From contig NZ_CP125378.1 of assembly GCF_034008635.1 (NCBI RefSeq), positions 4,278,501-4,342,500 of the forward strand: a stretch of DNA of 64,000 nt, written 5' to 3'. The stretch comes from Pseudomonas sp. P8_229 (GTDB taxonomy: Bacteria; Pseudomonadota; Gammaproteobacteria; Pseudomonadales; Pseudomonadaceae). Below, piece by piece: positions 1-9,807 of the stretch. Positions within the stretch are counted from its first letter, which is position 1. Each line of letters opens with the position of its first letter. A model generated the notes under the pieces. It saw only the letters and a program-made list of their open reading frames with translations, searched no databases and was not told where the DNA came from. Both the position numbers and the translations under genes were made by a program.

Positions 1-1175
1 AGATTACCGTTCTGGGGGCTACCGGCTCGATCGGTCTGAGTACCCTGGATGTCATCGCTCGTCATCCTGAGCGTTATCAGGTTTTCGCGCTGAGCGGCTT
101 CACGCGCCTGAGCGAGTTGCTGGCCCTGTGCATTCGCCATGTGCCGCAGTTCGCGGTGGTGCCCGAAGTGGCTGCGGCTCGCGGTCTGCAGGATGATTTG
201 CGAGCGGCTGGCCTGCCCACTCGCGTGCTGGTAGGGGAGGAGGGCCTGTGCCAGGTCGCTTCCGCGCCAGAAGTCGATGCCGTGATGGCGGCCATCGTCG
301 GTGCTGCGGGCTTGCGCCCGACATTGGCAGCGGTGGAGGCTGGCAAGAAGATTCTCCTGGCCAATAAAGAAGCGCTGGTGATGTCCGGCGCGCTGTTCAT
401 GGAGGCCGTGCACAAGAGCGGCTCGGTGCTGCTGCCGATCGACAGCGAGCACAACGCGATCTTCCAGTGCATGCCGCAGGATTTTGCCCGTGGGCTGGGC
501 GCCGTCGGCGTGCGGCGGATTTTGCTCACGGCGTCGGGTGGTCCTTTCCGGCAAACGCCGATGAGCGAATTGGCGCATGTTTCGCCGGATCAGGCGTGTG
601 CGCACCCGAACTGGTCCATGGGGCGCAAGATCTCGGTGGACTCGGCCAGCATGATGAACAAGGGCCTGGAGTTGATCGAGGCTTGCTGGTTGTTCGACGC
701 CAAGCCTGCGCAGGTCGAGGTGGTGATCCATCCGCAGAGTGTGATTCACTCATTGGTCGACTATGTGGATGGTTCGGTGTTGGCGCAGTTGGGTAATCCC
801 GACATGCGCACGCCGATTGCCAATGCGCTGGCCTGGCCTGAGCGTATCGACTCGGGCGTGGCGCCGCTGGATCTGTTTGCCGTTGCGCGTCTGGATTTCG
901 AGGCGCCGGACGAAGAACGCTTCCCGTGTCTGCGCCTGGCGCGACAGGCGGCTGAGGCCGGCAACAGCGCACCAGCCATGCTCAATGCGGCCAACGAAGT
1001 GGCGGTCGCGGCGTTTCTCGACGCACGCGTGGGTTATCTGGAAATCGCGAGTATCATCGAGGACGTGTTGAATCTCGAGCCTGTGGTTGCGCTGGAAGAT
1101 CTGGATGCGGTGTTTACCGCAGACGCGAAAGCGCGGATTCTGGCCGAACGATGGCTGAGTCGTCACGGCCGATAG
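1..1175 (+). CDS. dxr: 1-deoxy-D-xylulose 5-phosphate reductoisomerase (5' end outside window)
   Basis: This enzyme converts DXP to MEP with NADPH in the non-mevalonate isoprenoid pathway. The reading frame is already open at base 3 and encodes the NADPH-binding motif GATGSIG at once, so only the first few codons are missing. The C-terminal three quarters is typical: the [10 protein letters not shown] substrate/metal segment (about nt 440-470), the [16 protein letters not shown] loop (nt 617-665) and [10 protein letters not shown] (nt 730-760). The stop is TAG at 1173-1175. rseP follows after 54 bp, the usual gammaproteobacterial order. Two other MEP-pathway genes, ispD and ispF, are also in this window. 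Confidence 0.97.
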   Translation, partial: ITVLGATGSIGLSTLDVIARHPERYQVFALSGFTRLSELLALCIRHVPQFAVVPEVAAARGLQDDLRAAGLPTRVLVGEEGLCQVASAPEVDAVMAAIVGAAGLRPTLAAVEAGKKILLANKEALVMSGALFMEAVHKSGSVLLPIDSEHNAIFQCMPQDFARGLGAVGVRRILLTASGGPFRQTPMSELAHVSPDQACAHPNWSMGRKISVDSASMMNKGLELIEACWLFDAKPAQVEVVIHPQSVIHSLVDYVDGSVLAQLGNPDMRTPIANALAWPERIDSGVAPLDLFAVARLDFEAPDEERFPCLRLARQAAEAGNSAPAMLNAANEVAVAAFLDARVGYLEIASIIEDVLNLEPVVALEDLDAVFTADAKARILAERWLSRHGR

Positions 1176-1229
1176 CCGTTGCAGGACCCTGGCGTCACGC
1201 GACACTGAACAGGATTGCGGAGAAAGTAG

Positions 1230-2582
1230 ATGAGCGCGCTCTATATGATTGCCGGCACCCTGATCGCATTGGGTGTGCTGGTCACCTTTCACGAATTCGG
1301 CCACTTCTGGGTCGCTCGTCGCTGTGGCGTCAAGGTTTTGCGTTTTTCCGTGGGCTTCGGCATGCCCCTGTTGCGCTGGCACGACAAGCAGGGCACCGAG
1401 TTTGTTATCGCCGCGATTCCGTTGGGCGGCTACGTCAAGATGCTCGATGAGCGTGAAGGCGAAGTGCCGGTCGATCAGCTTCATCAGTCCTTCAATCGCA
1501 AATCGGTTCGCCAGCGTATCGCCATTGTGGCGGCGGGGCCGATTGCCAACTTCCTGCTGGCCCTGGTGTTCTTCTGGGTGCTGGCCATGCTCGGCAGCGA
1601 GCAGATCCGCCCTGTCATTGGTGCAGTCGAGTCCGGCAGTCTCGCGGCCAAGGCTGGCTTGAGTGCTGGCCAGGAAATCGTCGCCATCGATGGCGAGCCG
1701 ACCTCCGGTTGGGCGGCGGTCAATTTGCAGTTGGTGCGTCGTCTTGGCGAAAGTGGTTCCCTGCAATTGCTCGTGCGCGAGCAGGGCTCCAGCGCCGACA
1801 CGCCTCGTGAGCTGGCGCTGGATCATTGGCTCAAAGGAGCCGACGAGCCCGATCCGATCCGCTCGCTCGGCATTCGCCCATGGCGCCCGGCGTTGCCGCC
1901 GGTGCTGGCGGAACTTGATCCAAAAGGTCCGGCGCAGGCCGCTGGTCTGAAAACCGGTGACCGTCTGCTGTCGCTTGACGGCCTGGCGCTGGGTGACTGG
2001 CAGCAGGTGGTCGATACTGTTCGTACGCGTCCTGATACCAAAATCATGCTGCGTATCGAGCGCGACGGTGCTCAAATCGACATCCCGGTGACCTTGGCGG
2101 CACGCGGCGAAAGCAAGTCGCCTGGCGGTTATCTCGGTGCTGGTGTAAAAGCCGTAGACTGGCCGCCGGAGATGATCCGTGAGGTCAGCTATGGTCCGCT
2201 GGCCGCGATTGGCGAGGGTGCCCGTCGTACCTGGACCATGAGCGTTCTGACGCTGGACTCACTGAAGAAAATGCTGTTCGGCGAGCTCTCGGTAAAAAAC
2301 TTGAGTGGACCGATAACCATTGCTAAAGTGGCGGGCGCTTCTGCCCAGTCGGGCGTCGCTGATTTCCTGAATTTCCTTGCTTATCTGAGTATTAGCCTGG
2401 GGGTTCTGAATTTGCTGCCCATTCCTGTATTGGATGGGGGGCATTTGTTGTTTTATCTGATTGAGTGGGTGCGTGGTCGCCCCTTGTCGGATCGGGTGCA
2501 AGGTTGGGGGGTGCAGATCGGTATCAGTTTGGTGGTCGGAGTGATGTTGCTTGCTCTGGTCAATGATCTGGGTCGACTGTAA
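1230..2582 (+). CDS. rseP: RseP, site-2 zinc protease of the sigma-E (AlgU) pathway
   Basis: Inner-membrane M50 protease of 450 residues. By family knowledge it makes the second, intramembrane cut in the anti-sigma factor (RseA/MucA), releasing sigma-E/AlgU. The zinc motif HEFGH is at residues 21-25 in the first membrane helix. Two PDZ domains fill roughly residues 115-310, and the C-terminal membrane segment carries NLLPIPVLDGGHLLFYLIEW with the second metal-site LDG. The length matches the E. coli protein. It sits between dxr and bamA, linking it to envelope assembly. A hairpin lies between its stop and bamA. Confidence 0.96.
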   Translation: MSALYMIAGTLIALGVLVTFHEFGHFWVARRCGVKVLRFSVGFGMPLLRWHDKQGTEFVIAAIPLGGYVKMLDEREGEVPVDQLHQSFNRKSVRQRIAIVAAGPIANFLLALVFFWVLAMLGSEQIRPVIGAVESGSLAAKAGLSAGQEIVAIDGEPTSGWAAVNLQLVRRLGESGSLQLLVREQGSSADTPRELALDHWLKGADEPDPIRSLGIRPWRPALPPVLAELDPKGPAQAAGLKTGDRLLSLDGLALGDWQQVVDTVRTRPDTKIMLRIERDGAQIDIPVTLAARGESKSPGGYLGAGVKAVDWPPEMIREVSYGPLAAIGEGARRTWTMSVLTLDSLKKMLFGELSVKNLSGPITIAKVAGASAQSGVADFLNFLAYLSISLGVLNLLPIPVLDGGHLLFYLIEWVRGRPLSDRVQGWGVQIGISLVVGVMLLALVNDLGRL

Positions 2583-2602
2583 AGCTTCGCTGAATTGCGA
2601 AT

Positions 2603-2629
2603 CTGCCGCATTTTGCGGCAGTTTGTTTA
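2603..2629 (+). terminator. hairpin between rseP and bamA (terminator or attenuator)
   Basis: An 8-bp perfect stem (CTGCCGCA / TGCGGCAG) with a 3-nt loop is followed by the T-rich run TTTGTTTATT. It lies 20 bp after the rseP stop and just before the bamA ribosome-binding site. The T tract is interrupted, so partial read-through is plausible. Confidence 0.6.
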
Positions 2630-2656
2630 TTGCCAGTTGGAATAAGAAAGGACTTC

Positions 2657-5032
2657 ATGAAACGTCTGCTGCTAACTGCGGTTCTCACCGTATTGATGAT
2701 CGCCGAAGTTCACGCCGAGTCCTTCACTATCTCTGATATTCGCGTCAATGGCCTCCAGCGGGTCTCTGCGGGTAGCGTCTTTGGTGCCTTGCCGTTGAAC
2801 GTCGGCGAGCAGGCGGATGATCGTCGCCTGGTGGAATCCACTCGTGCGTTGTTCAAAACCGGTTTCTTTCAAGATATCCAGCTGGGCCGCGAAGGCAACG
2901 TTCTGGTGATCACGGTCGTCGAACGTCCGTCCGTCGCCAGTATCGAGATCGAAGGCAACAAGGCGATCTCCACCGAAGACCTGATGAAGGGCCTCAAGCA
3001 GTCCGGTCTGTCCGAAGGTGAAATCTTCCAGCGCGCCACCCTTGAAGGTGTTCGTAACGAGCTGCAACGCCAGTACGTTGCCCAGGGCCGCTACTCGGCT
3101 TCGGTCGATACCGAAGTGGTGTCGCAGCCGCGTAACCGCGTTGCGCTGAAAGTGAAGATCAACGAAGGCACCGTGGCTGCGATCCAGCACATCAACGTGG
3201 TGGGTAACACGGTCTTCCCTGATGACGACCTGATCGACCTGTTCGAGCTCAAAACTACCAACTGGCTGTCGTTCTTCAAGAACGATGACAAGTACGCCCG
3301 CGAAAAACTCTCCGGTGACCTGGAGCGTCTGCGTTCCTACTACCTGGACCGCGGCTACATCAACATGGATATCGCTTCGACCCAGGTGTCCATCACCCCG
3401 GACAAGAAGCACGTCTACATCACCGTCAACATCACCGAAGGCGAGAAGTACACCGTACGTGACGTCAAGCTCAGCGGTGACCTGAAAGTCCCTGAAGACC
3501 AGATCAAGTCCCTGCTGCTGGTGCAGAAAGGCCAGGTGTTCTCGCGCAAACTGATGACCACCACGTCCGAACTGATCACCCGTCGCCTGGGTAACGAAGG
3601 TTATACCTTCGCCAACGTCAACGGCGTTCCTCAGCCGCATGACGACGATCACACCGTGGACATCCTGTTCGCCGTCGATCCGGGCAAGCGTGCCTACGTC
3701 AACCGCATCAACTTCCGTGGCAACACCAAGTCCGAAGACGAAGTGCTGCGTCGCGAAATGCGCCAGATGGAAGGTGGTTGGGCTTCGACCTACCTGATCG
3801 ACCAGTCCAAGACCCGTCTTGAGCGTCTGGGCTTCTTTAAAGAAGTAAACGTTGAAACTCCGGCCGTTCCGGGTGTCGACGACCAGGTAGACGTGAACTA
3901 CGCCGTTGAAGAACAGGCGTCCGGTTCGATCACCGCCAGTGTCGGTTTCGCCCAGAGTGCCGGTCTGATCCTCGGCGGTTCGATCACCCAGAACAACTTC
4001 CTCGGTACCGGTAACCGCGTCAGCGTCGGCCTGACCCGCAGCGAATACCAGAGCCGCTACAACTTCGGCTACGTTGACCCGTACTGGACCGCCGATGGCG
4101 TGAGCCTGGGTTACAACGCGTTCTATCGCACCACCGACTACAAAGATCTCAACATCGACGTAGCGAGCTATGCGGTAGACAGCCTGGGTGCCGGCGTCAA
4201 CGTTGGCTATCCGATCAGCGAGACTTCGCGTCTGACCTTCGGTCTGTCCGCTCAACAGGACAAGATCAAGACCGGTCAGTACACCGTTGACGAGATCTTC
4301 GACTTCGTTAACAAGGAAGGCGACCAGTATCTGAACTTCAAGGCGTCGGCCGGCTGGTCCGAGTCGACCCTGAACAAGGGCGTATTGCCGACCCGTGGCC
4401 GTTCCCAGAGCCTGACCCTGGAAACCACGATTCCGGGCAGCGACCTGTCGTTCTACAAACTCGACTATCGTGGTCAGTTGTTCCAGCCGATTACCGAAAA
4501 CTACACCCTGCGTCTGCACACTGAGCTGGGTTATGGCGATGGTTATGGTTCGACCGACGGCTTGCCGTTCTATGAAAACTACTATGCTGGTGGTTTCAAC
4601 TCGGTTCGTGGCTTCAAGGACAGCACCTTGGGTCCTCGCAGTACTCCGAGTCGTGGCACTAACCCGGGTACCTCCGTTGACCCGGATCAGGATCCGCTGC
4701 CGTTCGGTGGCAACGTACTGATCCAGGGTGGTGCGGAGGTTCTGTTCCCGCTGCCGTTCGTCAAGGATCAGCGATCCCTGCGTACCTCGGTATTCTGGGA
4801 CGTGGGTAACGTTTTCGATTCGCAGTGCAAGGACACCACCAACACAAATGGCTCGACGTCCAACACCAAGTGCAACGACATCAGTCTGAGCAACATGGCC
4901 AGTTCCGTTGGTGTGGGTGTGACCTGGGTCACCGCACTGGGTCCGCTGAGTTTTGCTCTGGCGATGCCGGTCAAGAAACCGGATAACGCTGAAACTCAAG
5001 TGTTCCAATTCTCCCTCGGCCAGACGTTCTAA
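2657..5032 (+). CDS. bamA: BamA, outer-membrane beta-barrel assembly protein
   Basis: Essential Omp85-family core of the BAM complex, which folds and inserts outer-membrane proteins. I chose ATG 2657 because AAAGGA lies just upstream and the product opens with a signal peptide (MKRLLLTAVLTVLMIAEVHA, cleaved before ESF); an in-frame upstream extension lacks this. Five POTRA repeats occupy about residues 22-420. A 16-strand barrel follows, with the conserved lid-loop motif VRGF near nt 4605-4616 and an aromatic C-terminus (GQTF). The product is 791 residues, the normal length. The periplasmic chaperone gene skp follows after 45 bp. Confidence 0.97.
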   Translation: MKRLLLTAVLTVLMIAEVHAESFTISDIRVNGLQRVSAGSVFGALPLNVGEQADDRRLVESTRALFKTGFFQDIQLGREGNVLVITVVERPSVASIEIEGNKAISTEDLMKGLKQSGLSEGEIFQRATLEGVRNELQRQYVAQGRYSASVDTEVVSQPRNRVALKVKINEGTVAAIQHINVVGNTVFPDDDLIDLFELKTTNWLSFFKNDDKYAREKLSGDLERLRSYYLDRGYINMDIASTQVSITPDKKHVYITVNITEGEKYTVRDVKLSGDLKVPEDQIKSLLLVQKGQVFSRKLMTTTSELITRRLGNEGYTFANVNGVPQPHDDDHTVDILFAVDPGKRAYVNRINFRGNTKSEDEVLRREMRQMEGGWASTYLIDQSKTRLERLGFFKEVNVETPAVPGVDDQVDVNYAVEEQASGSITASVGFAQSAGLILGGSITQNNFLGTGNRVSVGLTRSEYQSRYNFGYVDPYWTADGVSLGYNAFYRTTDYKDLNIDVASYAVDSLGAGVNVGYPISETSRLTFGLSAQQDKIKTGQYTVDEIFDFVNKEGDQYLNFKASAGWSESTLNKGVLPTRGRSQSLTLETTIPGSDLSFYKLDYRGQLFQPITENYTLRLHTELGYGDGYGSTDGLPFYENYYAGGFNSVRGFKDSTLGPRSTPSRGTNPGTSVDPDQDPLPFGGNVLIQGGAEVLFPLPFVKDQRSLRTSVFWDVGNVFDSQCKDTTNTNGSTSNTKCNDISLSNMASSVGVGVTWVTALGPLSFALAMPVKKPDNAETQVFQFSLGQTF

Positions 5033-5077
5033 GCGTCTGACCCAAGATAACGACAATGGATTTTGTAGGAGTGCATC

Positions 5078-5581
5078 GTGCGTAAGTTGACTCAATTGGT
5101 TCTCCTGGCCTCCGTACTGGTGGCAGGCCCGGCGTTCGCCGACATGAAAATCGCTGTTCTGAACTATCAGATGGCGCTGCTGGAATCCGATGCGGCCAAG
5201 AAGTACGCCGTGGATGCCGAGAAGAAGTTCGGTCCGCAACTGACCAAACTCAAGACGCTGGAAAGCAGCGCCAAGGGCATTCAGGACCGTCTGATGGCCG
5301 GTGGCGACAAGATGCAGCAGGGCGAGCGTGAGCGTCTGGAGCTTGAATTCAAGCAAAAGGCCCGTGACTTCCAGTTCCAGTCCAAGGAACTGAACGAAGC
5401 CAAGGCTGTTGCCGACCGCGAAATGCTCAAGCAACTGAAGCCGAAACTGGATAGCGCAGTGGAAGAAGTCATCAAGAAAGGTGGTTTTGACCTGGTGTTC
5501 GAGCGTGGCGCAGTGATCGATGTCAAACCTCAGTACGACATCACGCGCCAGGTTATCGAGCGCATGAATCAGCTGAAGTAA
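5078..5581 (+). CDS. skp: Skp/OmpH periplasmic chaperone
   Basis: Trimeric periplasmic holdase that carries unfolded outer-membrane proteins to BAM. The start is GTG at 5078 with AGGAG about 8 nt upstream. The 167-residue product has a signal peptide ending at AFA (residue 21), then the beta strand DMKIAVL and a long charged coiled coil (residues 45-130) forming the tentacles. The genes before and after, bamA and lpxD, are the usual neighbours. lpxD starts 3 bp after the stop, so co-translation is likely. Confidence 0.95.
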   Translation: MRKLTQLVLLASVLVAGPAFADMKIAVLNYQMALLESDAAKKYAVDAEKKFGPQLTKLKTLESSAKGIQDRLMAGGDKMQQGERERLELEFKQKARDFQFQSKELNEAKAVADREMLKQLKPKLDSAVEEVIKKGGFDLVFERGAVIDVKPQYDITRQVIERMNQLK

Positions 5582-5584
5582 CCC

Positions 5585-6640
5585 ATGACCGTGACTATCA
5601 AGCTCGGCCAGTTGGCCGAGTTCCTCGGCGCCACCCTTCGTGGCGACCCCGAGACGCAAATTACTGGGCTAGCCACCTTGCAGGAGGCTGGCCCAGCTCA
5701 GTTGAGCTTTCTGGCAAATCCTCAATACCGCAAATACCTGGCAAGTTCCCAGGCGGCTGCGCTATTGCTCAAAGAGGCCGATGCCGACGGTTTTGCCGGC
5801 AATGCGCTGGTGGTGCCGGATCCTTACCTGGCTTACGCACGCATCTCGCACCTGTTCGATCCCAAGCCAAAAGCTACTGCGGGTGTTCATCCCACAGCAG
5901 TGATTGCGCCGGATGCGGTGGTTGATCCAAGCGCCAGCATCGGCCCGTTCGTGGTGATCGAGGCCGGTGTGCGAATCGGCGCGCAGGTCACCCTGGGCGC
6001 ACATTGCGTCATCGGTGCCCGCAGTGAAATCGGTGAGGGCGGCTGGCTCGCTCCGCGAGTGACGCTGTACCACGACGTGCGCATCGGCAAGCGTGTGGTG
6101 ATCCAGTCTGGCGCGGTGCTCGGCGGTGAGGGCTTCGGCTTTGCCAACGAAAAAGGCATCTGGCAGAAAATCGCCCAGATCGGTGGCGTGACCATCGGCG
6201 ATGACGTGGAGATTGGCGTGAATACCGCTATCGACCGCGGTGCCTTGGCCGATACCGTGATCGGCAATGGCGTGAAGCTCGACAACCAGATTCAGATTGC
6301 GCACAACGTCCAGGTCGGTGATCACACCGCCATGGCAGCGTGCGTCGGTATCTCCGGCAGCACCAAGATCGGCAAGCACTGCATGCTCGCTGGCGGCGTC
6401 GGTCTGGTGGGTCACATTGATATTTGCGACAACGTTTTCCTCACCGGGATGACCATGGTGACCCACTCGATTACCGAGCCGGGTGCCTATTCTTCCGGTA
6501 CAGCCATGCAACCGGCGGCCGAATGGCGCAAAAGCGCGGCCCGCATCCGTCAGCTCGATGACCTTGCGCGACGTTTGAAACAGCTGGAAAAGCGCGTTGG
6601 GGAAGTGACCCCCGGCGGCAATGCTTCATCTGATGGCTGA
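5585..6640 (+). CDS. lpxD: UDP-3-O-acylglucosamine N-acyltransferase LpxD
   Basis: Third enzyme of lipid A synthesis; it adds a 3-hydroxyacyl chain from acyl-ACP to the 2-amino group of UDP-3-O-acyl-glucosamine. The 351-residue product has the N-terminal uridine-binding domain ([19 protein letters not shown] onward), then hexapeptide repeats of a left-handed beta helix from about residue 100 (for example [20 protein letters not shown]). A catalytic-type histidine lies in QIAHNVQVG, and a C-terminal helix ([14 protein letters not shown]) follows. Its location with fabZ-lpxA-lpxB is diagnostic. Confidence 0.97.
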   Translation: MTVTIKLGQLAEFLGATLRGDPETQITGLATLQEAGPAQLSFLANPQYRKYLASSQAAALLLKEADADGFAGNALVVPDPYLAYARISHLFDPKPKATAGVHPTAVIAPDAVVDPSASIGPFVVIEAGVRIGAQVTLGAHCVIGARSEIGEGGWLAPRVTLYHDVRIGKRVVIQSGAVLGGEGFGFANEKGIWQKIAQIGGVTIGDDVEIGVNTAIDRGALADTVIGNGVKLDNQIQIAHNVQVGDHTAMAACVGISGSTKIGKHCMLAGGVGLVGHIDICDNVFLTGMTMVTHSITEPGAYSSGTAMQPAAEWRKSAARIRQLDDLARRLKQLEKRVGEVTPGGNASSDG

Positions 6641-6695
6641 TACCATTTCCATATCAAGTGTGCACAGCCTCTAGACTGCCTCCTTGATTTGCTAG

Positions 6696-6720
6696 AGGAG
6701 TGCGCGTCAGTCGCGCTCCC
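6696..6720 (+). other. imperfect hairpin in the lpxD-fabZ gap
   Basis: GGAGTGCGCG pairs imperfectly with CGCGCTCC around a TCAGT loop. No T run follows, so it is probably an RNA structure or a weak processing site and not a terminator. The 106-bp gap also offers room for a fabZ promoter, but no clear -35/-10 pair was identified. Confidence 0.3.
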
Positions 6721-6746
6721 AATCTTTACATAGGCTTCCCCCCGAA

Positions 6747-7187
6747 ATGATGGACATCAACGAGATTCGCGAATACCTGCCTCACCGTTACCCGTTCCTG
6801 CTGGTGGACCGGGTGGTGGAACTGGACACTGAAGGCAAGCGCATTCGCGCCTACAAGAATGTCAGCATCAACGAACCATTCTTCAATGGTCACTTCCCGG
6901 CGCATCCAATCATGCCGGGCGTGTTGATCATCGAAGCGATGGCTCAGGCTGCCGGGATCCTCGGTTTCAAAATGCTCGATGTGAAGCCTGCCGACGGCAC
7001 GCTGTATTACTTCGTCGGTTCCGACAAACTGCGTTTCCGTCAGCCGGTTCTGCCGGGTGACCAACTGATCCTTGAGGCCAGGTTCATCAGTTGCAAGCGT
7101 CAGATCTGGAAGTTCGAGTGCCAGGCTTCGGTCGACGGCAAGCCGGTCTGCTCCGCTGAAATCATCTGTGCGGAACGCAAGCTATGA
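6747..7187 (+). CDS. fabZ: 3-hydroxyacyl-ACP dehydratase FabZ
   Basis: Hot-dog-fold dehydratase that removes water from 3-hydroxyacyl-ACP in fatty acid elongation, competing with LpxA/LpxD for the same substrate. The 146-residue product starts [20 protein letters not shown]. It carries the catalytic His49 in [13 protein letters not shown] and Glu63 in [11 protein letters not shown]. It overlaps lpxA by 4 bp (ATGA), indicating translational coupling. A second in-frame ATG three bases on is an alternative start. Confidence 0.97.
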   Translation: MMDINEIREYLPHRYPFLLVDRVVELDTEGKRIRAYKNVSINEPFFNGHFPAHPIMPGVLIIEAMAQAAGILGFKMLDVKPADGTLYYFVGSDKLRFRQPVLPGDQLILEARFISCKRQIWKFECQASVDGKPVCSAEIICAERKL

Positions 7188-7960
7188 GTTTGATTGACCC
7201 TCGCGCAATCATCGATCCGTCGGCCGTTCTGGCTGACGGCGTCGAGGTCGGCCCGTGGTCGATCATCGGCGCAGGTGTGGAAATCGGCGAGGGTACCGTA
7301 ATCGGGCCGCATGTGGTCCTCAAAGGCCCGACCCGGATTGGCAAGCACAATCGCATCTACCAGTTTTCCTCGGTAGGCGAAGATACGCCCGATCTGAAAT
7401 ACAAAGGTGAAGAAACCCGTCTGGTGATTGGTGACCACAATGTCATCCGCGAAGGCGTGACCATTCACCGTGGCACTGTTCAGGATCGCTCCGAAACAAC
7501 GCTGGGCGACCACAACCTGATCATGGCCTATGCCCACATCGGTCACGACAGTGTGATCGGCAACAACTGCATTCTGGTCAACAACACGGCGTTGGCCGGA
7601 CATGTACATGTCGACGACTGGGCGATCCTTTCCGGGTTCACCCTGGTTCATCAGTATTGCCACATCGGCGCCCACAGCTTTTCCGGCATGGGCACCGCCA
7701 TCGGCAAGGACGTTCCGGCGTTCGTGACCGTATTCGGCAACCCGGCTGAAGCGCGCAGCATGAACTTCGAAGGTATGCGCCGTCGCGGTTTCAGTGAAGA
7801 CGCCATTCACGCCCTGCGTCGCGCCTATAAAACCGTGTATCGCCAAGGGCTGACCGTGGAACAGGCGCTGGCCGAACTGGCCGAACCTGCTGCGCAGTTC
7901 CCGGAAGTCGCGCTGTTTCGTGACTCGATTCAGTCATCGACTCGCGGCATCACCCGCTGA
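7184..7960 (+). CDS. lpxA: UDP-N-acetylglucosamine O-acyltransferase LpxA
   Basis: First step of lipid A synthesis: transfer of a 3-hydroxyacyl group from ACP to the 3-OH of UDP-GlcNAc. The 258-residue product has regular hexapeptide repeats from residue 10 to about 185. The [13 protein letters not shown] segment holds His118 and His121, the latter matching the catalytic base. A helical C-terminal domain ([18 protein letters not shown]) follows. It overlaps fabZ by 4 bp and ends 2 bp before lpxB. Confidence 0.97.
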   Translation: MSLIDPRAIIDPSAVLADGVEVGPWSIIGAGVEIGEGTVIGPHVVLKGPTRIGKHNRIYQFSSVGEDTPDLKYKGEETRLVIGDHNVIREGVTIHRGTVQDRSETTLGDHNLIMAYAHIGHDSVIGNNCILVNNTALAGHVHVDDWAILSGFTLVHQYCHIGAHSFSGMGTAIGKDVPAFVTVFGNPAEARSMNFEGMRRRGFSEDAIHALRRAYKTVYRQGLTVEQALAELAEPAAQFPEVALFRDSIQSSTRGITR

Positions 7961-7962
7961 TC

Positions 7963-9093
7963 ATGGCCAATCTGCGTATTGCGCTGGTGGCGGGCGAGGC
8001 TTCCGGTGATATTTTGGGCGCCGGTCTGATGCGCGCCCTCAAGGCGCAACATCCGGCGGTCGAGTTCATCGGTGTCGGCGGTCCGTTGATGCAGGCCGAA
8101 GGCCTGACGTCCTACTTCCCCATGGAACGTTTGTCGGTCATGGGGCTGGTGGAAGTGCTCGGGCGGCTACGCGAGTTGCTCAAGCGCCGCAAGGACCTGA
8201 TCGCCACGTTGATTTCCGAGAAACCGGATGTGTTCATCGGCATCGACGCCCCGGATTTCAATCTCAATATCGAACTCAAGCTGCGGCAGGCCGGGATCAA
8301 GACCGTGCACTACGTCAGCCCTTCGGTGTGGGCGTGGCGCCAGAAGCGCGTGCTGAAGATTCGCGAAGGCTGCGACCTGATGCTGACGCTGTTGCCGTTC
8401 GAAGCGAAATTCTACGAAGAGAAAGGCGTGCCGGTACGGTTCGTCGGTCATACGTTGGCCGATACCATTGCGCTGCAGGCTGATCGCGCCGCTGCGCGTG
8501 CCGAACTGGGCTTGCCCGACGGTCCGCTGGTGGCATTGATGCCTGGCAGTCGTGGTGGCGAAGTTGGTCGCCTGGGCGCATTGTTCCTCGATACGGCCGA
8601 GCGCCTGCGGGCCATGCGTCCGGGACTGCGCTTTGTCATACCGTGCGCCAATGCCGAGCGTCGCGCTCAGCTCGAGGAGCTGCTCGCGGGTCGCGACTTG
8701 CCGGTAACCCTGCTCGACGGCAAATCCCATCTGGCCCTAGCGGCGTGCAACGCGGTGTTGATCGCTTCCGGCACGGCCACGCTTGAAGCGTTGCTGTACA
8801 AGCGGCCAATGGTCGTCGCGTATCGCCTGGCGCCGCTGACGTTCTGGATTCTCAAGCGCATGGTCAAGAGTCCGTATGTGTCTTTGCCAAACCTGCTGGC
8901 CCAGCGTCTGCTGGTCCCGGAATTGTTGCAGGATGATGCAACGGTCGAGGCCCTGGCGCAGACCCTGTCGCCGCTGATCGAAGGTGGCGAAGAGCAGACC
9001 CGTGGCTTCGACGAGATTCATCGCACGCTGCGGCTGGACGCCTCCAATCAGGCGGCGGACGCCGTCCTCAACCTGATCGGTCAATCACGATGA
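7963..9093 (+). CDS. lpxB: lipid A disaccharide synthase LpxB
   Basis: Peripheral membrane glycosyltransferase (GT19) that joins UDP-2,3-diacylglucosamine and lipid X into the lipid A disaccharide. The 376-residue product begins [20 protein letters not shown], the family's N-terminal glycine-rich loop. It contains [14 protein letters not shown] and the C-terminal donor-site segment [13 protein letters not shown]. It overlaps rnhB by 4 bp. Confidence 0.97.
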   Translation: MANLRIALVAGEASGDILGAGLMRALKAQHPAVEFIGVGGPLMQAEGLTSYFPMERLSVMGLVEVLGRLRELLKRRKDLIATLISEKPDVFIGIDAPDFNLNIELKLRQAGIKTVHYVSPSVWAWRQKRVLKIREGCDLMLTLLPFEAKFYEEKGVPVRFVGHTLADTIALQADRAAARAELGLPDGPLVALMPGSRGGEVGRLGALFLDTAERLRAMRPGLRFVIPCANAERRAQLEELLAGRDLPVTLLDGKSHLALAACNAVLIASGTATLEALLYKRPMVVAYRLAPLTFWILKRMVKSPYVSLPNLLAQRLLVPELLQDDATVEALAQTLSPLIEGGEEQTRGFDEIHRTLRLDASNQAADAVLNLIGQSR

Positions 9094-9731
9094 GCAAGAA
9101 AGATATGCAGATGGGCCTGGATTTCACCCTGGTCGCCGAAGTCGAAGAACTGGTAGCCGGTGTCGATGAAGTCGGTCGCGGCCCGTTGTGCGGTGCAGTG
9201 GTGACGGCGGCGGTGATTCTCGATCCGAACCGGCCGATTCTCGGCCTCAATGACTCGAAGAAACTCACCGAAGCCAAGCGTGAGAAGCTCTACGACGAGA
9301 TCATCGAGAAGTCCCTGAGCTGGTGCATCGCCCGTGCCGAAGTCGAGGAAATCGACGAGCTGAACATCCTGCACGCGACCATGCTCGCCATGCAGCGTGC
9401 GGTGGCCGGACTGCATGTGCAGCCGAAACTGGCGATGATCGATGGCAACCGCTGCCCGAAACTGCCGATGCGCGCCGAAGCGGTGGTACAGGGCGACGGC
9501 AAGGTGCCGGCCATCGCTGCTGCGTCGATTCTGGCCAAGGTCAGCCGCGACCGTGAAATGGCTGCGTTCGAATTGATCTACCCGGGCTACGGCATCGGTG
9601 GCCACAAAGGCTACCCGACGCCCGTTCATCTGGAAGCGTTGGCACGGCTCGGGCCGACACCGATTCACCGGCGCTCGTTCGCCCCGGTGCGTCAGGCTTA
9701 CGAGGCGCTCGAAGGCCTGACGCAGGTTTAG
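9090..9731 (+). CDS. rnhB: ribonuclease HII
   Basis: Removes ribonucleotides from DNA and RNA primers. The 213-residue product has the DE metal pair in [15 protein letters not shown] (residues 23-37), the LNDSKKL loop, and the further acidic residues in MIDGNRCP and the SRDREM segment. It sits in the lpxB-rnhB-dnaE order known from enteric bacteria and pseudomonads. Confidence 0.96.
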   Translation: MSKKDMQMGLDFTLVAEVEELVAGVDEVGRGPLCGAVVTAAVILDPNRPILGLNDSKKLTEAKREKLYDEIIEKSLSWCIARAEVEEIDELNILHATMLAMQRAVAGLHVQPKLAMIDGNRCPKLPMRAEAVVQGDGKVPAIAAASILAKVSRDREMAAFELIYPGYGIGGHKGYPTPVHLEALARLGPTPIHRRSFAPVRQAYEALEGLTQV

Positions 9732-9754
9732 TCGCAAGGCTGATGTTTTGTTCG

Positions 9755-9776
9755 AGGCCCGGTACAATCCGGGCCT
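9755..9776 (+). other. hairpin between rnhB and dnaE
   Basis: AGGCCCGG and CCGGGCCT form a perfect 8-bp stem around TACAAT, followed by TGTTGT. The T tract is poor for a strong terminator. The loop itself reads as a sigma-70 -10 hexamer, but no -35 at correct spacing is evident, so its role is open. Confidence 0.4.
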
Positions 9777-9807
9777 TGTTGTCTCTATGTAACTGGACAG
9801 GATCACT

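Noticed and set aside
2672..5659. 995-residue open frame antisense to bamA and skp
   Set aside because: It is the mirror of highly biased GC-rich codon use in two certain genes, has no ribosome-binding site or domain, and crosses a gene boundary.
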